Positions 11,747 to 25,699 of a stretch of 64,000 bases of DNA are shown here, one piece after another; the first letter of the stretch is position 1, and each line of letters opens with the position of its first letter. Source of the DNA: Pholis gunnellus (taxonomy: Eukaryota; Chordata; Actinopteri; Perciformes; Pholidae); NCBI GenBank assembly GCA_910591455.2, contig OU342809.1:16850059-16914058 (forward strand), read 5' to 3'. Position numbers and translations under genes: made by a program. A model generated the notes under the pieces. It had not been told where the DNA came from, made no database searches, and saw only the letters and a program-made list of their open reading frames with translations.

Positions 11747-14700
11747 GTTGTGAGCGGAGGATATGAATCAGCCCCCATGCTGGACAAAAGAGTTGATTGG
11801 TCCAAATGAGCTGGCAGGACATATGAATAATTAATAGGAATGAGGGGGTGACTTTTCTAATTCTGAAAAGGTGTGTGCAAATGATGCAGCGCTCAGCAAA
11901 CCCAACTCTTATATCTGACACATCTTGTCATTTAGCTTCTAAATGTATTAAATCTTACTCCCACTGAACAGCATGGAAATATCTGCTCATTATAACCATA
12001 CTTGTTGTCAGTGGAGTCATTTTTTCCCAGCGTGCTGTGACTCTGTCATAAGGGCTTTGTCCTCTCCGTGCCTGAAGTGCAAAGCGAATCGATGCGCAGA
12101 AGGGCAAGAGGACGTGCGATACTTGATGACAAAATACCTACAAGCTGCTGAAACAGCACATTTCTTCCTGCTAGCTGACCACTTGCTCCCTGAATGTTAG
12201 CGTTGGCTGGAAGCTGTGGCCTGTCGGGACACCTGCGTGTGGTCACAGTAGTCCTTTTGAATTATAGCACCCATTGGCTGCGCCGGTGCTCAGTAATTCG
12301 GTCATTTCTATGTAAATTGTGCATAATAGGCTGTAGTACCACACAAACGCTCCGGCTTGCCTCGTTCCATGATAATACTCTGTTTCACGGAAATGATTAA
12401 AGCTAACTGTGAGAAAATGTCATGACAGTCAATCAGTTAAGTAGACGGGTCAACAGGAGTGTAGATAGAAGAGAAGGGCACTCAGGCATGCGGCGACGAA
12501 GACAGGCACAGGAGGCAGGCAGTCGTTTTGGGTTGCGTCCAGGTGCTGGCTTCTCTCTTTAGAGGTGGGAAGAGAGAAGAGCTCACTAGAGACAAACATG
12601 AGGGGGGGTTTATGGCTGACTCTGCAGTATCACTGTCATTTGAACAAGATTGGATATGCCTTAGTGAAGGTGAGATGGGACTATATAGGAGACAGCAGAC
12701 TGAGGCAATATATTTTTAAAAAATGGAACACAATTTTACACACACAAGTTAATGAACCTTCTTTGACTCCACTGCTATTGTACTTTAGAATATTATAAAC
12801 TTAGGCTGGGGTACAAATGTTGGCGGCATTGCGAGCCAGGAAGTCTCAGCTCTCACAGACATGATTATCCCTCCTCTCCTTGACAACAATATCATTTGAT
12901 GGCATTTCTTCCATGGCGTTTTTTATCCTAAAGAGTTTAACTTAGAATAAAGAGTGCAGTGTTGTCATTGGTGTTTTTTTTATTCTGTCTTTGAAAATAA
13001 CTTTGGAGTTTTTCAGTCCAGCCTGCATTCAAACATCCTTTTCTACATTCAGTTATCTCAACGATGCTTGCTGCTTACATCGTCAAGAGAAATAGCCTAA
13101 TTAAAGATTGTTTAATTTTAAAAATAAAAAATAAATTTGCAAATGTTTTTTGAGGAGGGAAATGCACTCAGCACATTTGTTTGGCCTCACAATGTGTTTT
13201 GATGAGAAACTAAATGATTACAAGACAACTCCACGATGAAACTTTAAATTCTCAAATTTTAGCCATTGAGTCAAATAAAGGTCATGCCATCCATGTTCGT
13301 GGGGGAGTCGGCCAGGGGAGACGGTGGAGGACTTGATGCCTGTGTGCTTTGGGGGCAAATTCAAAACGCTGTATCCAATTCTCATTATGCTTTTATGATC
13401 GGTGGAAATTACAGTCTTCATTATCCCCAGGCCAACAGAATGGCTGGCAATGACGGGGGCTATGGGAATCTAAAATTAGCAGACACTAGACTGAGAAGAA
13501 AAAGTGGACAAAAAACAATAAAAGGTACCATAAAAGCATGCAGACATGCTGTCTTCCTTGTATTTCATAATACAATTTAATCATATGTTATTACAGACAT
13601 TGCCTCTCCCAGAGACATTCTTTTTCCCTTCCCACCTGTAACCTGACTCATCTCAAATAACAAGTCTGAGACATCACGCCAGCAGCCGCAACCATTGACG
13701 CGACTGCAGGGTGAGGCTGAGTGTCTATAGCCCTTTGGGACACCCTTACAAGATTCAAACCACAGGGGAAACAATACAGGGTGTAGTGGTTCACTTCCTT
13801 CCACGTTGAGTGGCAATTCAAGCAGCAAACCTTTGTGTTACAACCCTATACTTTGCATAACACACATCCTTTGGCCTAAAATGTTGCATGTGGGAGGTTT
13901 CAATATCCTCTCAAAAAAGAGAAAAAGGCTTGTGGCTTGTCTTGATTTCATAGGGTCCTCCTCCTTTTCTCGCCCTCACCCTTTCACTTAATTCCCTTTC
14001 ACTCTTTCTCATTACATTTCTTCACATATTTGACCCGTGCAAATATTGCCATTGTGCCATCCTGTGAGCATTGATTGATTGCGGGTTGGCGCTAATCATC
14101 CGGGCTAGTTACAAAGACATCTTCCACAAAATCAATGCCACTAAAAGAGAAACTGAATATTTTTAGGGTTCCACAATCCTTTGTAATAAAGCACTGTCTA
14201 CCACGAGGGGAATATCTAGTGTCTTCTCTCGTTTTGTCTATTTTCATTTTATTTTTTTTTCAATGTCTTCGATTTCTGAACCAGCTCATCTTTTTCTATA
14301 TCATTTATCCTTTAAAAGAAAAAGAGGGATGGGGGTTTATTGGACTCTTGAGGGTTTGAAATATATCATTGAGATTAGCTACCCTATGAGTCAATTTTAA
14401 TGGCAGAATTGATGGGCTCCCATCAGGAAATGGAAAGGATAGAGATTGGCTGTGAGATGCACTAAGACAGAAAACAGACGTCTCCGGCAAGGGCAAAGAG
14501 AGCGCAAACAAGTGATTTATTCATTTGTGTGTTGGCTTTTATGTTCCTGACTGCTTTGCCTGTCATGCGATCTAAAACCTTAACACGTACATTTATGTGC
14601 ACAACATAAAACAGGGAGACTACACAAACCTCTGCTTTTACGGACAGTGGCGGGCGATGTAGTGACTCCGCTATAGGACAGGCATGGACAGATGGGTGAC

Positions 14701-15323
14701 TTTGAGCTTGCTGTGCAGGAACGACAGAGTCAGGCGCAGGCCACGACCCCAGTCATGTTCTGTTTTCATAACCCTCGGCCTTTTCAAAAACACCCCGCTC
14801 TCTGCCTTCCCCGGGTTCTCAGCAATCTCTTTCTATCTGAAGTTGCCTCTGGACTGTAGATTACACGCTCATGTTCCCATCTGGTAAAAAAAACACCGGT
14901 GGGTGCGTGCATGCCGTCGGCAGGCTTGTATTCCACACTAATCCTGCGATTCAAAGGCATATTACACACACCTAAGACAGTTGACCACCAGAACTAATCC
15001 ATCAGCCTTCTTGGCTGTCAACATGTCGCCCTCCATAGGTATAAGGATGCCTGAACTACCCTCTCTGTCCCCTCCAGCCTCCTTCTCCCTCTTTCACCCC
15101 TCCCAGGTGTTCCCATAACTCACCGGGCCTCAAATCCAACGCGGGCATTCCTGAACTTCAGAGGCATATCGGCAGATGAGAGCCTGGATTTATGGCTTGC
15201 TGATAGACAGCGAGGAGGGAGAGCGCAGCGGGGGAGGGAAGGTGATAGGGTCCGCTTCAAAGAGAAGGAAGCGTTTGTTGTTGTTGCTCTCCTACGCTCA
15301 CGGGTGCACACATATGCACAGCT

Positions 15324-15339
15324 CCCCCCCCCCCCCCCC
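15324..15339. repeat. Poly-C run (16 C)
   Basis: Sixteen consecutive C just upstream of a CA array; read directly. Confidence 0.95.
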
Positions 15340-15375
15340 TCGGAACCTCTGGCAGCTGGAGTGCTCACTCACTGG

Positions 15376-15376
<1 letters not shown>

Positions 15377-15422
<46 letters not shown>
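15377..15422. repeat. (CA)23 microsatellite
   Basis: Perfect CA dinucleotide array of about 46 bases, followed by an impure AAACAAACAC tail. Confidence 0.95.
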
Positions 15423-15426
<4 letters not shown>

Positions 15427-17751
15427 AACACACAGTTATCTTAGCTTTCATTTCATTTCTGCAACCTGTATGACCAGATATAGGCGGCGGCTTGGAACTT
15501 TGAAGTTTGCCTTTCTTCTTCTCATAGAGACGCAGAACAATTACCGTCATGATTTAGCCTTTTCATTTTTCATAATATCAAAGGTGACCCTTCAGAGATT
15601 GCCTGCAAGCTTTCCTTTTTATTGCACCTGCATAAAATATTCCTCTTGCTTTTAAATGCCACCTCCTTCTGCGCTATTAGAATGTGTTTGTGCGACTTTG
15701 CGTCAAAGGTCATGGAAAAAATGTGCTTGTACCTATATTTGTGTGCGAGTGCGTTTGTATTCGTGTGTGTGAGCGCACCTCTGTTTCCGACCAGCTGGTT
15801 GCTATATTGCAGGGGCCCCGCGGATGGCGAGGTTGATGGATGTGTGGACTGGTGTCGTTTCTCTGAGCCGGATGTGTAATGAACCCTGCTTTGCTTCTGT
15901 AACATTTGGGCTGATTGATTACAAACAAAGGCTGTTCAACATGCAGGGGTGCTGCCTCTTAATGCAACACAGCTTCACAGATGAGATTACACGTATACGG
16001 CACGAGAGAAGACCACGGCGTGCCGCTTGTTAAATTGAAGCTGTGCCGTTATCAAGCTTTCCTTCTGCCCACGTGAGACGAGATGATTCATGGATCATTT
16101 TCTCAACTTTACACTGTCGTGCTAGTGGATTCACTTCACACTTTCACAGGAAAGTACATATAGAACTGTTTCTGTGGCTTTAAATGTCCAAAATATCTCT
16201 TTTATATCTGGTTCTCGTTCCCTCCGCCCTCCTTTATCTAATGTAACACTCACTAAGATTTTCCTCTTTGAGTTGCCCAACTCAGCTCATTGTTCAGGTG
16301 GAAAGCTGATGTAACTTGTGGCTCCTATTCCCAGTAACCAGGGCGATCCAAAAGGCTCCGGTCCTCCCGCTGCTTAATCACACCACTGTTTGTTCACTCT
16401 CCCTTTTCTCATGGTCTGGCCTGCCAAACTAAAAGCAGCCAGGCATTAATGAAAAGCCAAATCGCCATCTTTATCTTCTCTCACATGGGAGCTTCAGATG
16501 AATTTTAAAACAGAACTTTCAAAACTTCTACAAACATACACACATATATATATCCTGTTCCCATTTTGTCCCCAAATAAGCCCTCACAGTGTTTTCCATC
16601 TCTAACGCTTGCGGGGGGGCCTCTCTAACCTGCCTCATTTCAGTCCTTGCCGAGCCACGAGAGCTGCAAAAGCCTGACGCTATAGATGTGTTTGTGTTTT
16701 GAGTGTTGTGTTGGCCCTGAAGTGACACAGTGAGGGTATAAATAGAGCAGGCCCACAGATCACTGTGCCAGACAGAATGTGGCATCTGCTGTGCTGGGAG
16801 TGCAATGTGTTTGAGAGCCTCTAAACTCCTCTCCATTCCCCTTCCCGGTCTCTCATCGTCCTACCTTCCCCGTTGTGCTGTCTGTTGATTCCCCCTCTCG
16901 CTTTACCTTTATCATCTTTATCTTTCCTCCTCCTACGATTCCCTTTTTTCTCGTTCTTCCTGCAGTCTCTCCCTCCTTCTGCCTCATTTCCCCTTTTTGC
17001 CCTCCCCCCTCTCACATAGTGGCACACATCTGCCGCCATGTGTTGAGTGTCTTGAGGAGCAGTCACATTTTCAATTTAGGCTACAAGATCCTATTTCTAA
17101 ACACACAGAGGGAACCGGAGTATGGGTGAAGATATATTGAAACGATGGAAGTAGTGGGGGAAAAGGCAGATAGCCGACCGTGCAGTGGTTAACATCAAAG
17201 CCGTGATTTCATATCTACTATGGTTTACAAATTCCCCCACTGCCATGCTACAAATGTTCCATGTGAAAACAATGTAATCCCGTGAGATTACGTGGCAATC
17301 TTGAGTGGGACGAGAAACTCTGGAAGCGCGGGAGAATAAAGCAAAGTCATTGTGACTCTCTGCAGGTTATTTCCCACCCAAAGCAGATTATCAATCCTGC
17401 AGATTTAGCGATTTATTTCCCCGCTCTCGGTAAAGCCATTACAAAGTGACGGTAACCCCTCTGCCCCCTCTGAGTGACATAACGCAGCGCTTTGTAAAAA
17501 TATTATACAGGATTGCGTATCCCAACAACATGACTCATTCATGCTTTCCACCCACACTCCCTCTATACATACACACAACACATACAAATTCAATTAGGAA
17601 TGATTTTCCTTCTAGCATCACTGTACTAACTGTTTTCATTCATCCACCACTTTTTTTTATTTATTTCCCAGAAGCACTTAATCTCATAATCTGCTTTTGC
17701 TGTGACTAGTGTTGGATCCCCTCAAAGACAGGGGACAAACAGGCCGCACAA

Positions 17752-17786
17752 GCGCACGTACGCGCGCACGTACGCACGCACGCACA
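17752..17786. repeat. Alternating purine-pyrimidine tract, Z-DNA-prone
   Basis: Thirty-five bases alternate purine and pyrimidine without a break, mixing GC, AC and GT steps with an internal duplicated CGCACGTACG block. Such GC-containing alternation favours left-handed DNA more than plain CA arrays. Confidence 0.8.
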
Positions 17787-18039
17787 AGAGTCCCAGTGTC
17801 AGCCAAATTAATAAGCAGCTTAGCTGTCATTAGATTTCCATTTTTAAAACGATTCATCCATTCTTTATGCTTCCCTCCCCTTCTTCTTTTCATCCTATAT
17901 CCTTCTCCCCATCCGCCTCGGCGCTCTGTGACAGGTAGTCTGCGTTTGTTTGCTGACACAGCACCATGTCCACCCTCAGGCAGTCCAATAATTGTTTTAA
18001 GAGTTGATATCGGACACGGGCAGTTGGAGACTTGCAGCT

Positions 18040-18060
18040 GGGGGGGGGGGGGGGGGGGGG
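18040..18060. repeat. Poly-G run (21 G)
   Basis: Twenty-one consecutive G followed by ATGGGGGTG. It could fold as a G-quadruplex and is liable to length error in sequencing. Confidence 0.95.
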
Positions 18061-20610
18061 ATGGGGGTGTTAGAGGGAGGGGCTGATGGGAAACTCTCCG
18101 ACCGTCAGTCAGAGAACAGCGGCAGGACGTCTTTTCATCCTTTTGTTTGCTCGCAGGCAGTGTTCTCGCCTGTGAAGACGAAATTCAATCTTTATCCTTT
18201 CACTCACTGTTTTTCTCTCCTCTCCACATCACCTCACCCTTTCGGCAGCAAAACTATTGTCTGCTTCTATCGTTCCTCTAACCTGCTCTTCCCTTCTTCT
18301 CACTCTTTTTCTCTGCCTTCTTCTTTCTCACGACTCCGTCAGTCACATCGGCAGCACACACACACACACACTCAAAAGACTCCCCTCCATTTTCTTGGCC
18401 TCGGGCGTAGTTGTTTGAGTGAGCATTGTGTGAATGTCTTTCGTCTTTAAATCTGTAATTACCTCAGTTATTGTGCCAAATGCAGTCTCACTCCCCACCT
18501 TTTGACTGACTGGTGCTGCGTTACCTTGAGATTAATGCTGACCTCAAAGGACAACACTGATGAAATGACTTAGAAGGTCGGCTTCAACGTGAGAAGATAA
18601 TGAGTGCGTTGTGACTCGAAAGGCTTTGCTTTTAAAGAGCGGTTGTCAGGTTTCTGTGAGAAATGTGTTTCTTATTTCTTATCCAAACAAATAAGGAGTG
18701 TGTGGAAACCCTTAAATCATCAGCAGCACACTCCAAATGGCAAAAACGCCTGATTGGTTTGGCAGCCAAATAGAGCATTTCTTGCCAAGTTGAAACCATT
18801 TTTCCACTTTTCAAAGGTGTCTTTTACTTTTTCTTCCACATGCTCTGCCTATCTCTCTCACACACACTCACCTCAGAGCGGTCTCTCTTTGTTGTAAGCC
18901 GAGTCCAAGACGTGAGACTCCGTGGATGGCATTCCGGGATTTGGAAGGCTTCGAAGGCTTTTGGCACGGGCACTCGTCCTGCGGATTTTGCAGGGCCACA
19001 TCAGTGGATGCCATACGTCAGGGGGCACAGAGGAGCATTGTGACCCAGCGCCCACGTTTAGGGGCCTGCTGAGAGGAAAACACTGAATGTCATTGTTTTA
19101 TGGCGCCAATGATCTGCTCTGTGTCCTCTGCTATGATGTCATGGCAGACATTGGTCCAGCTGTGGCCAAGCACGCATGCCTGTTGAACGAGGCCGTCGAT
19201 CACAGCATTGTGTGAATTTGAGTATTCCTACACGCAAGCTATATTCGATGTTAATTTCACTTTTCACGCTGCAGTTTCATGTACACAACCTATTGTTGTG
19301 TGTCCAAGTGTGACTCAGCGGCGAGTACACGCTTGTTTGCTCGTGATGAAGCACAGACGTAGCAGGGGAATGAGCATGGCGCGAGTAAAGCCAAGTCATA
19401 GCAACTCCAGACAAACCACCCATTGTGTTTGACTCACTGTGTCTCCCTCGTTGAGAAGAATGAATCTATGTCAAACAGATCTTAACCAGATTAGGGCTGG
19501 ACTACTTTAAGTTACAGAAAAGCTTTTGTTAACTTCAGACATAAAAAGTATTCGATTATCTATTCGAGAGAACATCCACATGTGACGGGTTAAGTTAATT
19601 ATGTTGTTCCATGAACATTTAGTTACTAAACATAAGAGTAAACATGACAGCACAAAGTGTTCCACGTCTGCCATATGATAGTTGGTTCGGTATTTACGGA
19701 ACTTGACATGCACAGTGTACAGTAAAAGCAGTGTCACTTGCAATCAAGAGGTGCACCACATCCTTGGTGTCAAGCTTCACAATGTTTTGCATAGTCTGCC
19801 TGTTTACCCTATCAGCACCTGTGCTCTGTGCTATTTCGGTGACGGTTGGTGGAGGCCAAACAGTACATCGTCACGCACAGGAAACCTGACCAACCATGAT
19901 AACTAAATTCCCTTCAAACGAGACATTCCCTGACTGTGACAGTTCATTTGTGCAGCCGTATATATATTCACATCTGGACCGTTGTACTGTATGTTCACAC
20001 TTGTGAGTTCTCGACAAGAAGGCTTACCAAAATATTTATTTTTGGCATAAAGCCAACAGTAAATACAAGGATGGCCACTTCCTAAGATGAAAGCAACAGC
20101 TTTTAAAGGGAGCAAATATAATATATAGTTCCCTGATCACGTTTTTTTTTGCTGCTGAATTGACGATCATTGCTGATTGTTTGATCATAGCAGCTGGTCT
20201 ACAAGGCTCCAGACTAGTAGTTTTTTATTTAGTAATTTATAGTGTTTTTCATAAAAGGCACACAATTCAAATAATTAGGAATTAAAACATTGTATTCTCA
20301 CTGATTAAAAGAAATTTGTTTTAATGATGTATTATAAGCCGCTAGAGGTATTGTAAACAGGTCTAATAATAATTTACTTTGTTGTGAAACCATCTCCTTC
20401 AAACAACTGCATTTATTTAACTTCCTTACCGACACCACCTTTTCAGAGATTACATGTGAGCACATCATGATAAAATTGTAATTTGCCTTCGCTCAATACT
20501 CATTTTCACCGAACGGAGCCGAACTAATTGTCCTCCTCCTGTCAATTTAAACACGGACTGGTTGTTTACAATTTAACATTATCAGAAATGATCGGTGAAC
20601 AGAAAGCATA

Positions 20611-20686
20611 TTTTACTGAATATTGGCGGATAACGATCTTCAGTAAAACTTAATTTCACACAGTGATTGTTAACGATAAACTGTGT
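20611..20686. repeat. Two stacked inverted repeats
   Basis: TTTTACTGAA at 20611-20620 pairs perfectly with TTCAGTAAAA at 20639-20648, leaving an 18-base loop. Ten bases later ACACAGT at 20658-20664 pairs with ACTGTGT at 20680-20686 around a GTTAAC-containing loop. Adjacent sequence to about 20780 has more CpG than its surroundings. This could be the remains of a small DNA transposon, but no target-site duplication was identified. Confidence 0.6.
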
Positions 20687-23417
20687 AATTAATCCGAGGT
20701 TCACATGCGAGCGGATCACGGATCAACCGTGGACCGGAAACTAAACGTGATGCTGCTTGCTGGCTCGGACCTTTGTTGCCAATTACGTTGTTTGAGCAAA
20801 TAGAAATGGAGATAAGATGCACTTTTTGCATATGTTGTCATTTTAGGCATAATATGAGTGATTTAATAGGAATTGGAAAAATGAGATTGTGAAAAAATAA
20901 AAGGCAATTTTTGTTTCTCATTATAAATCTATACTTTTGATGCTTGGTATAAAGCAGACATTTTACTTTATTTTGACTGGAAATGTGTGGGGTGTGCAGC
21001 AACTTCTTTTGCTAGACGCTAGAACTTCTTTGTTCATGCTTTTGAACACGATGCCTTCTACAACTCCAACTGGATAAGACAAATAATAAAAACTAATTCT
21101 ACCTCTTCCACCTCCCAACTGTTGCTCAAGCTAAGCTATATGTTCAACAGAAATACTAAAAAAGCAATCTGTCTATACTGCCTGAAATTCTCTCCCATGT
21201 GTAACCAATGAATGAAAGCACTACTGATGTACGATACATTTCAATTTGCTTCAGGGATACAAGCCTAAGCTTAATTGCTTCCACACACTCATCTGTGCAG
21301 TGAGAATTCAAAGTCATCATATTAGCCGTGCTGGATGTTTGATTCTGAACAACGTTATTACCGTCGTCCCCCGACACCCTGTTTCTGCAGCTCTGAGCAA
21401 AAGTGGTCCGTGAACCCTGCAGGAAACCGCTGGTTGCACATGGCTGCCCTACGACTAGCGGTGAAAGACAGTTACCGTGGTTACAGAGGGTGTGTAAGAG
21501 GCTGATAAGAGCAGTGTTTGGATCAGACAGAGATACAGGCAGAGGTGGGGTACGGTTGAGGAATATATGCGAAGGCATAGAGGAGGAGTCACTTGGTTCA
21601 TGTGCATTTGCGTGTTCGGTCCCCCTTCATGTCTGCCTGTCCATGTGACAACACGCTTCATTTATTTCGCCTTATAGCAGAGAGTTCCTCTTCACAGAGA
21701 CTTGAAAAATACTCAAGTGCACTGAAGAGATGCTGGTAATCAATAGACATACTGTATAAGAAGGGCAGTGGCAAAAATCCATGTTAAATGTAGCCTACTT
21801 TCATGTTGGCGAAATCATTTTCTCTGAGATTTCCATAAAGATAATAGAAAAAAAAATATTACTCCTTATTGTTTTGTTTTTTTTAGATCATCTAAGTGGA
21901 GCAAATCACTACAGGTGCATTTGTAGTCTCATTTAAATTGTTTCTTTGGTTCAGCCTCAACCTTTGTCTGACTTCTAATTCCGTCAATTTGCTTCTAATA
22001 ATTCAGTCCAAGGTAGAACCTGGTTTTACAAAAACAGACGTGAAGCAGTACTCTCTGGGGATTATTGATTAAATGACATATTGATGGAAGAATGCAGGCC
22101 CAGAGCTGGAAATTGATTCTGTTTCTTGGGAGAAGACAGGCCATGAGGATATTTTGTAACTCATAATAGCTTTCCAGAGGTCAAAAGAAGATTTAGAACA
22201 GGATGGTAATTTTGGTAAACACACTTTTGACTCTGATACCCGAACTACAGAACAACAGTCTCATCTGTAACCCCTCGGAGAAGCAAGGACCATAAAAACA
22301 CCCTCAATTAAAATGTCTTATACATTTGAACAATACGAGAAGTGTGGAATACAAGTATACATTTTTCAGATCTAAACTCAGATTCACCCCACCAGCATTG
22401 TGGGAAGGCATTTTTCTCAGCCTCAGCTCTCTCTCGCAAACTTGAAGATTTCTCTTTTCACGAGGGAGCGCTCAAAATATGTATCTCTTCTACTTTATGA
22501 CAGAGACAAGAAGACAAGACAGAGAGAGAGCAGCCGCCACCGAGTTGGTGCTTTGCTTGATACATATGATAATTCAGTCTGAACATATAATGGAAACATG
22601 AGATATGGGGCTGCAGTATAGCAATTTAACCTTAGTTCAGAGAAATAATTACATGTTTAGGTTAGGTGAAGGAAAGCAGAAATATGAACGACTGAAAATA
22701 AACCAGTGTGGATGTATGTATCCCGATAACCAACAGCTTTACTCGGCTGACATTTATTACAATGTCATTATGAGCATATGTAGCTGTCAGATTATTATAT
22801 GCTTCATACTATAAATAAAGTCTAATTTGTGGTCCTATAATCGACCAAGGGAGTCGGAAATGCATGCTGGGATTAATTCCAGTATTATTACCTGATTAGA
22901 AATTAGCTGAGGTACAAAAGCAGGTACTTTCTACAAAACTGGGTCATACAGCAACAACAGATTCAATATTAGGTCTTGGCTTATTGATGAGAGGTATTTG
23001 AAAAGTAGTTCTGAAATTTAAGTAAGTTTGAAGAAAAAAAACATATTTATATTAATTAACATTCTTGACACCAATATTGTGGACACAGGCAATACCTTAT
23101 AATATGAACGGGTTTAACTTAAGACCTTGAAACTAAGAAGTATATGAAGGAAATCTCTATCCTTGAGGGTGGACTGAATCTTAGAAATACCTAGATTGCG
23201 TTGATTGCAACAGCTACACAGATAACCATGAAGTTGAAATAACACGACCACAGCAAGCTTTGTGCTTTGAACGCAAAATTGTATTCTTGGGATCTTGATT
23301 TTACATCATGACAAGTTTAGAGCTGCTCTGTACGTCTTTTTCTTCTTCCCTCACCTGTATCTCACTGCTCACTGCCTCTGATCAGTCCTGACAGCTGTCC
23401 TTCCCCAACCTTGCCCT

Positions 23418-23455
23418 ACACACACACACACACACACACACACACCCACACACAC
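23418..23455. repeat. CA microsatellite
   Basis: Nearly perfect CA array with one CCC interruption. Confidence 0.9.
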
Positions 23456-25356
23456 AGAGAAATCAAACATTGCTGAGCAAGTGCAGCACCATGGGGCCTA
23501 TCTCACAAAGCAGGATTACAAATGTAGCTAATGAATTGCATTTAAGTAACACCCAATGCATCTCTCTTTACTACCGTGTTCCAGATCTGCTTTGAAGTGT
23601 TTAAAGGTTTTATTCAGCAACGATTAGTTATCCTGCTGTATGAGACTGGTTTCAGGAATCCACTAACAACTGTGTAAAACAGCATGTGTGGAGTATAGAC
23701 TGTTTGGACTCTGTTTGATGTTGCTATGTTCTATGACAGGTTAAGAGAGTTGTGGAAAAGTCAAGAGCATCCACAGCAAATGAGTTGGTAGGGATGATAA
23801 AATATCAACACACAAGCGGGAGGGAGAGAAGTGCTCCTCCGACAGACCGTTGCTGTTGCAATGACAGACAATTTATCTTGAAAGCAACAACTGACCTCAT
23901 CCCAATAAACCAACATTAAAACAGGCATTAGGTAAGTGTTTTCTGTCTGCCAAAGCCTCCGCCTTTACTCTTGGCTTCCATTTCTGAGAGTTTGATGTTC
24001 TTTCTGGTGCCAACTTCCATGGGCAGTCTTTACTGAGCTGCAGAGACACACTTTAGGTAAACAATATAGCTCCTATTGTGTGTCCCATTTTGTTTCACTA
24101 TACACTCCCTGCGTAGAGAGAGAATAAATCAAATATTTAACGATTTTACTAATGAATTGCTAGTCAATGAGTCTTTACAGTTAGTGCGCAAGATGCTGCT
24201 GTCTCTTCCTGTTCAGCTGAGCTTAATGCAGTGACAGATTATTAAATAAGTCAGTTGACCATTTAACTCCACACTGACCATGCAGTGTGATTTACTAGCA
24301 TACAGTAATTTATGGTTGGATGTGATTTTGCTGTGATTTGTGTGGCAAAACAATGTGTGCTCTCAATTCCAGCTACCACTCCAATCAGAATCATATATTT
24401 CTTACGATTAAATGCAGTTTCAGTTGTAATAGTTACAACATATGGCTTAAGCAAGTCTCACGCCAAGGAAAATTTGATTTTGCCAGTGAAATATGTTTTC
24501 ATTGAGTCATCCTTTCTGTTTATAGACTTATACTAAATCCTTTCTGGTGGCAACCTTTATATAAGAGCAATCCTTTTCAAAACAGCTCACAAACTTTGGC
24601 AAAATCATCCGAGTGGATGCTGGAGACTCACAGTACTTGGATTGGTTTTTGGTTATTTATGGTGTGCCAATATAGCAGTAACAGTAAACAATATATGCCA
24701 AATACGGCTTGTCTGAAGCCCAACTCAATAGCTTCTTTAGATCTCTCAACAGAGAACAGATTGTTTTCTCTCATCTCTCTGTCTTTCTCTCCAGACCTCT
24801 AATCCTGCTCCATTGTCTCTCAGTGCTGGTTTATGGAGGGTAAGGACGTGTACAGAGTTGCAAAGCAGACATCATAATTAGAAACTCCCCATTAACCACC
24901 AGTGTTAAAATTCACAATTAGTTTAGTCTTCCAGCTTCACCCTTTCCTTTAGTCGAGTAAAACATACGTCTTCGTTTGGCCTTGTGGCTGTCACATAGTT
25001 TGCTGTAAATTCTTATAAATGTATGCATGACCAATAACATGCACTTATTTAACAACATTCAAACGCTCACTGGGAAAACAGGACTGAATTATGTGATGTA
25101 ACATTGCTTTCACTGACTTTGCCTAATCCGCCAATGAATGCAAGAGTATCATTTTCATCTGATCTCTGGGCCCCCAGCTATTGTTATTACCGTTATTACA
25201 ACATTAGCACTGATCATTACAGTTGAATCACAGCAAAGAATCACTGTTTTTGAACAACTAACTCATTTGGAATTGTTTAACTATGGGGAGAAGTTTCAAA
25301 TCTAAAGTCAAGTCAAAGGTCAGGACATCTTATTTTAGTCACCCTCACAGGGAATT

Positions 25357-25418
25357 CAGTATAATATATATATATATATACAGTATAATATATATCATAT
25401 AATAATATTCAGTATAAT
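25357..25418. repeat. TA-rich minisatellite
   Basis: The word CAGTATAAT occurs at 25357, 25381 and 25410, separated by TA dinucleotide tracts, giving an irregular tandem array. Confidence 0.8.
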
Positions 25419-25699
25419 GTTTCCTTACTTTCTCCTCCCTCACTCCCGTAACTGTCCGTGCTGGATCTGTCCCCGTTGTTTTAAAAAAGCTAAATACGTT
25501 ATTAGCATGACTGCATCCAGCTAGCCAAACCTGTCTGGTGTACAGCTAGTAGAGAAGCATGTACTGCTTCCCTTTCCCGCTAGTCTGCTGTCTGATTGTG
25601 AGGTCAGGCTGATCTGGGATCAGCTCTTTGGCCTGAAGTTTCTCCTCAAAGTTCTGCTCTCAAACTTGGGGGAGTAGTGCTCGCGCTGGTGATCGCGCT

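Larger units (their letters stand above)
7160..25690. other. Intergenic region between fjx1 and trim44, no gene recognised
   Basis: Roughly 18.5 kb in which no frame resembles a known protein. The frames of 60-160 codons are scattered, overlap on both strands and often run through low-complexity CA/GT DNA. The stretch holds dinucleotide arrays, C and G homopolymers, an alternating purine-pyrimidine tract at 17752-17786, stacked inverted repeats at 20611-20686, and AT-rich segments with homeodomain and octamer-like words such as 11690-11860. In human the same interval between FJX1 and TRIM44 is also gene-poor. Transcribed non-coding RNAs cannot be excluded by eye. Confidence 0.5.

Noticed and set aside
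15176..15655. 159-codon frame through a CA array
   Set aside because: Much of it is a His-Thr repeat translated from the CA microsatellite.
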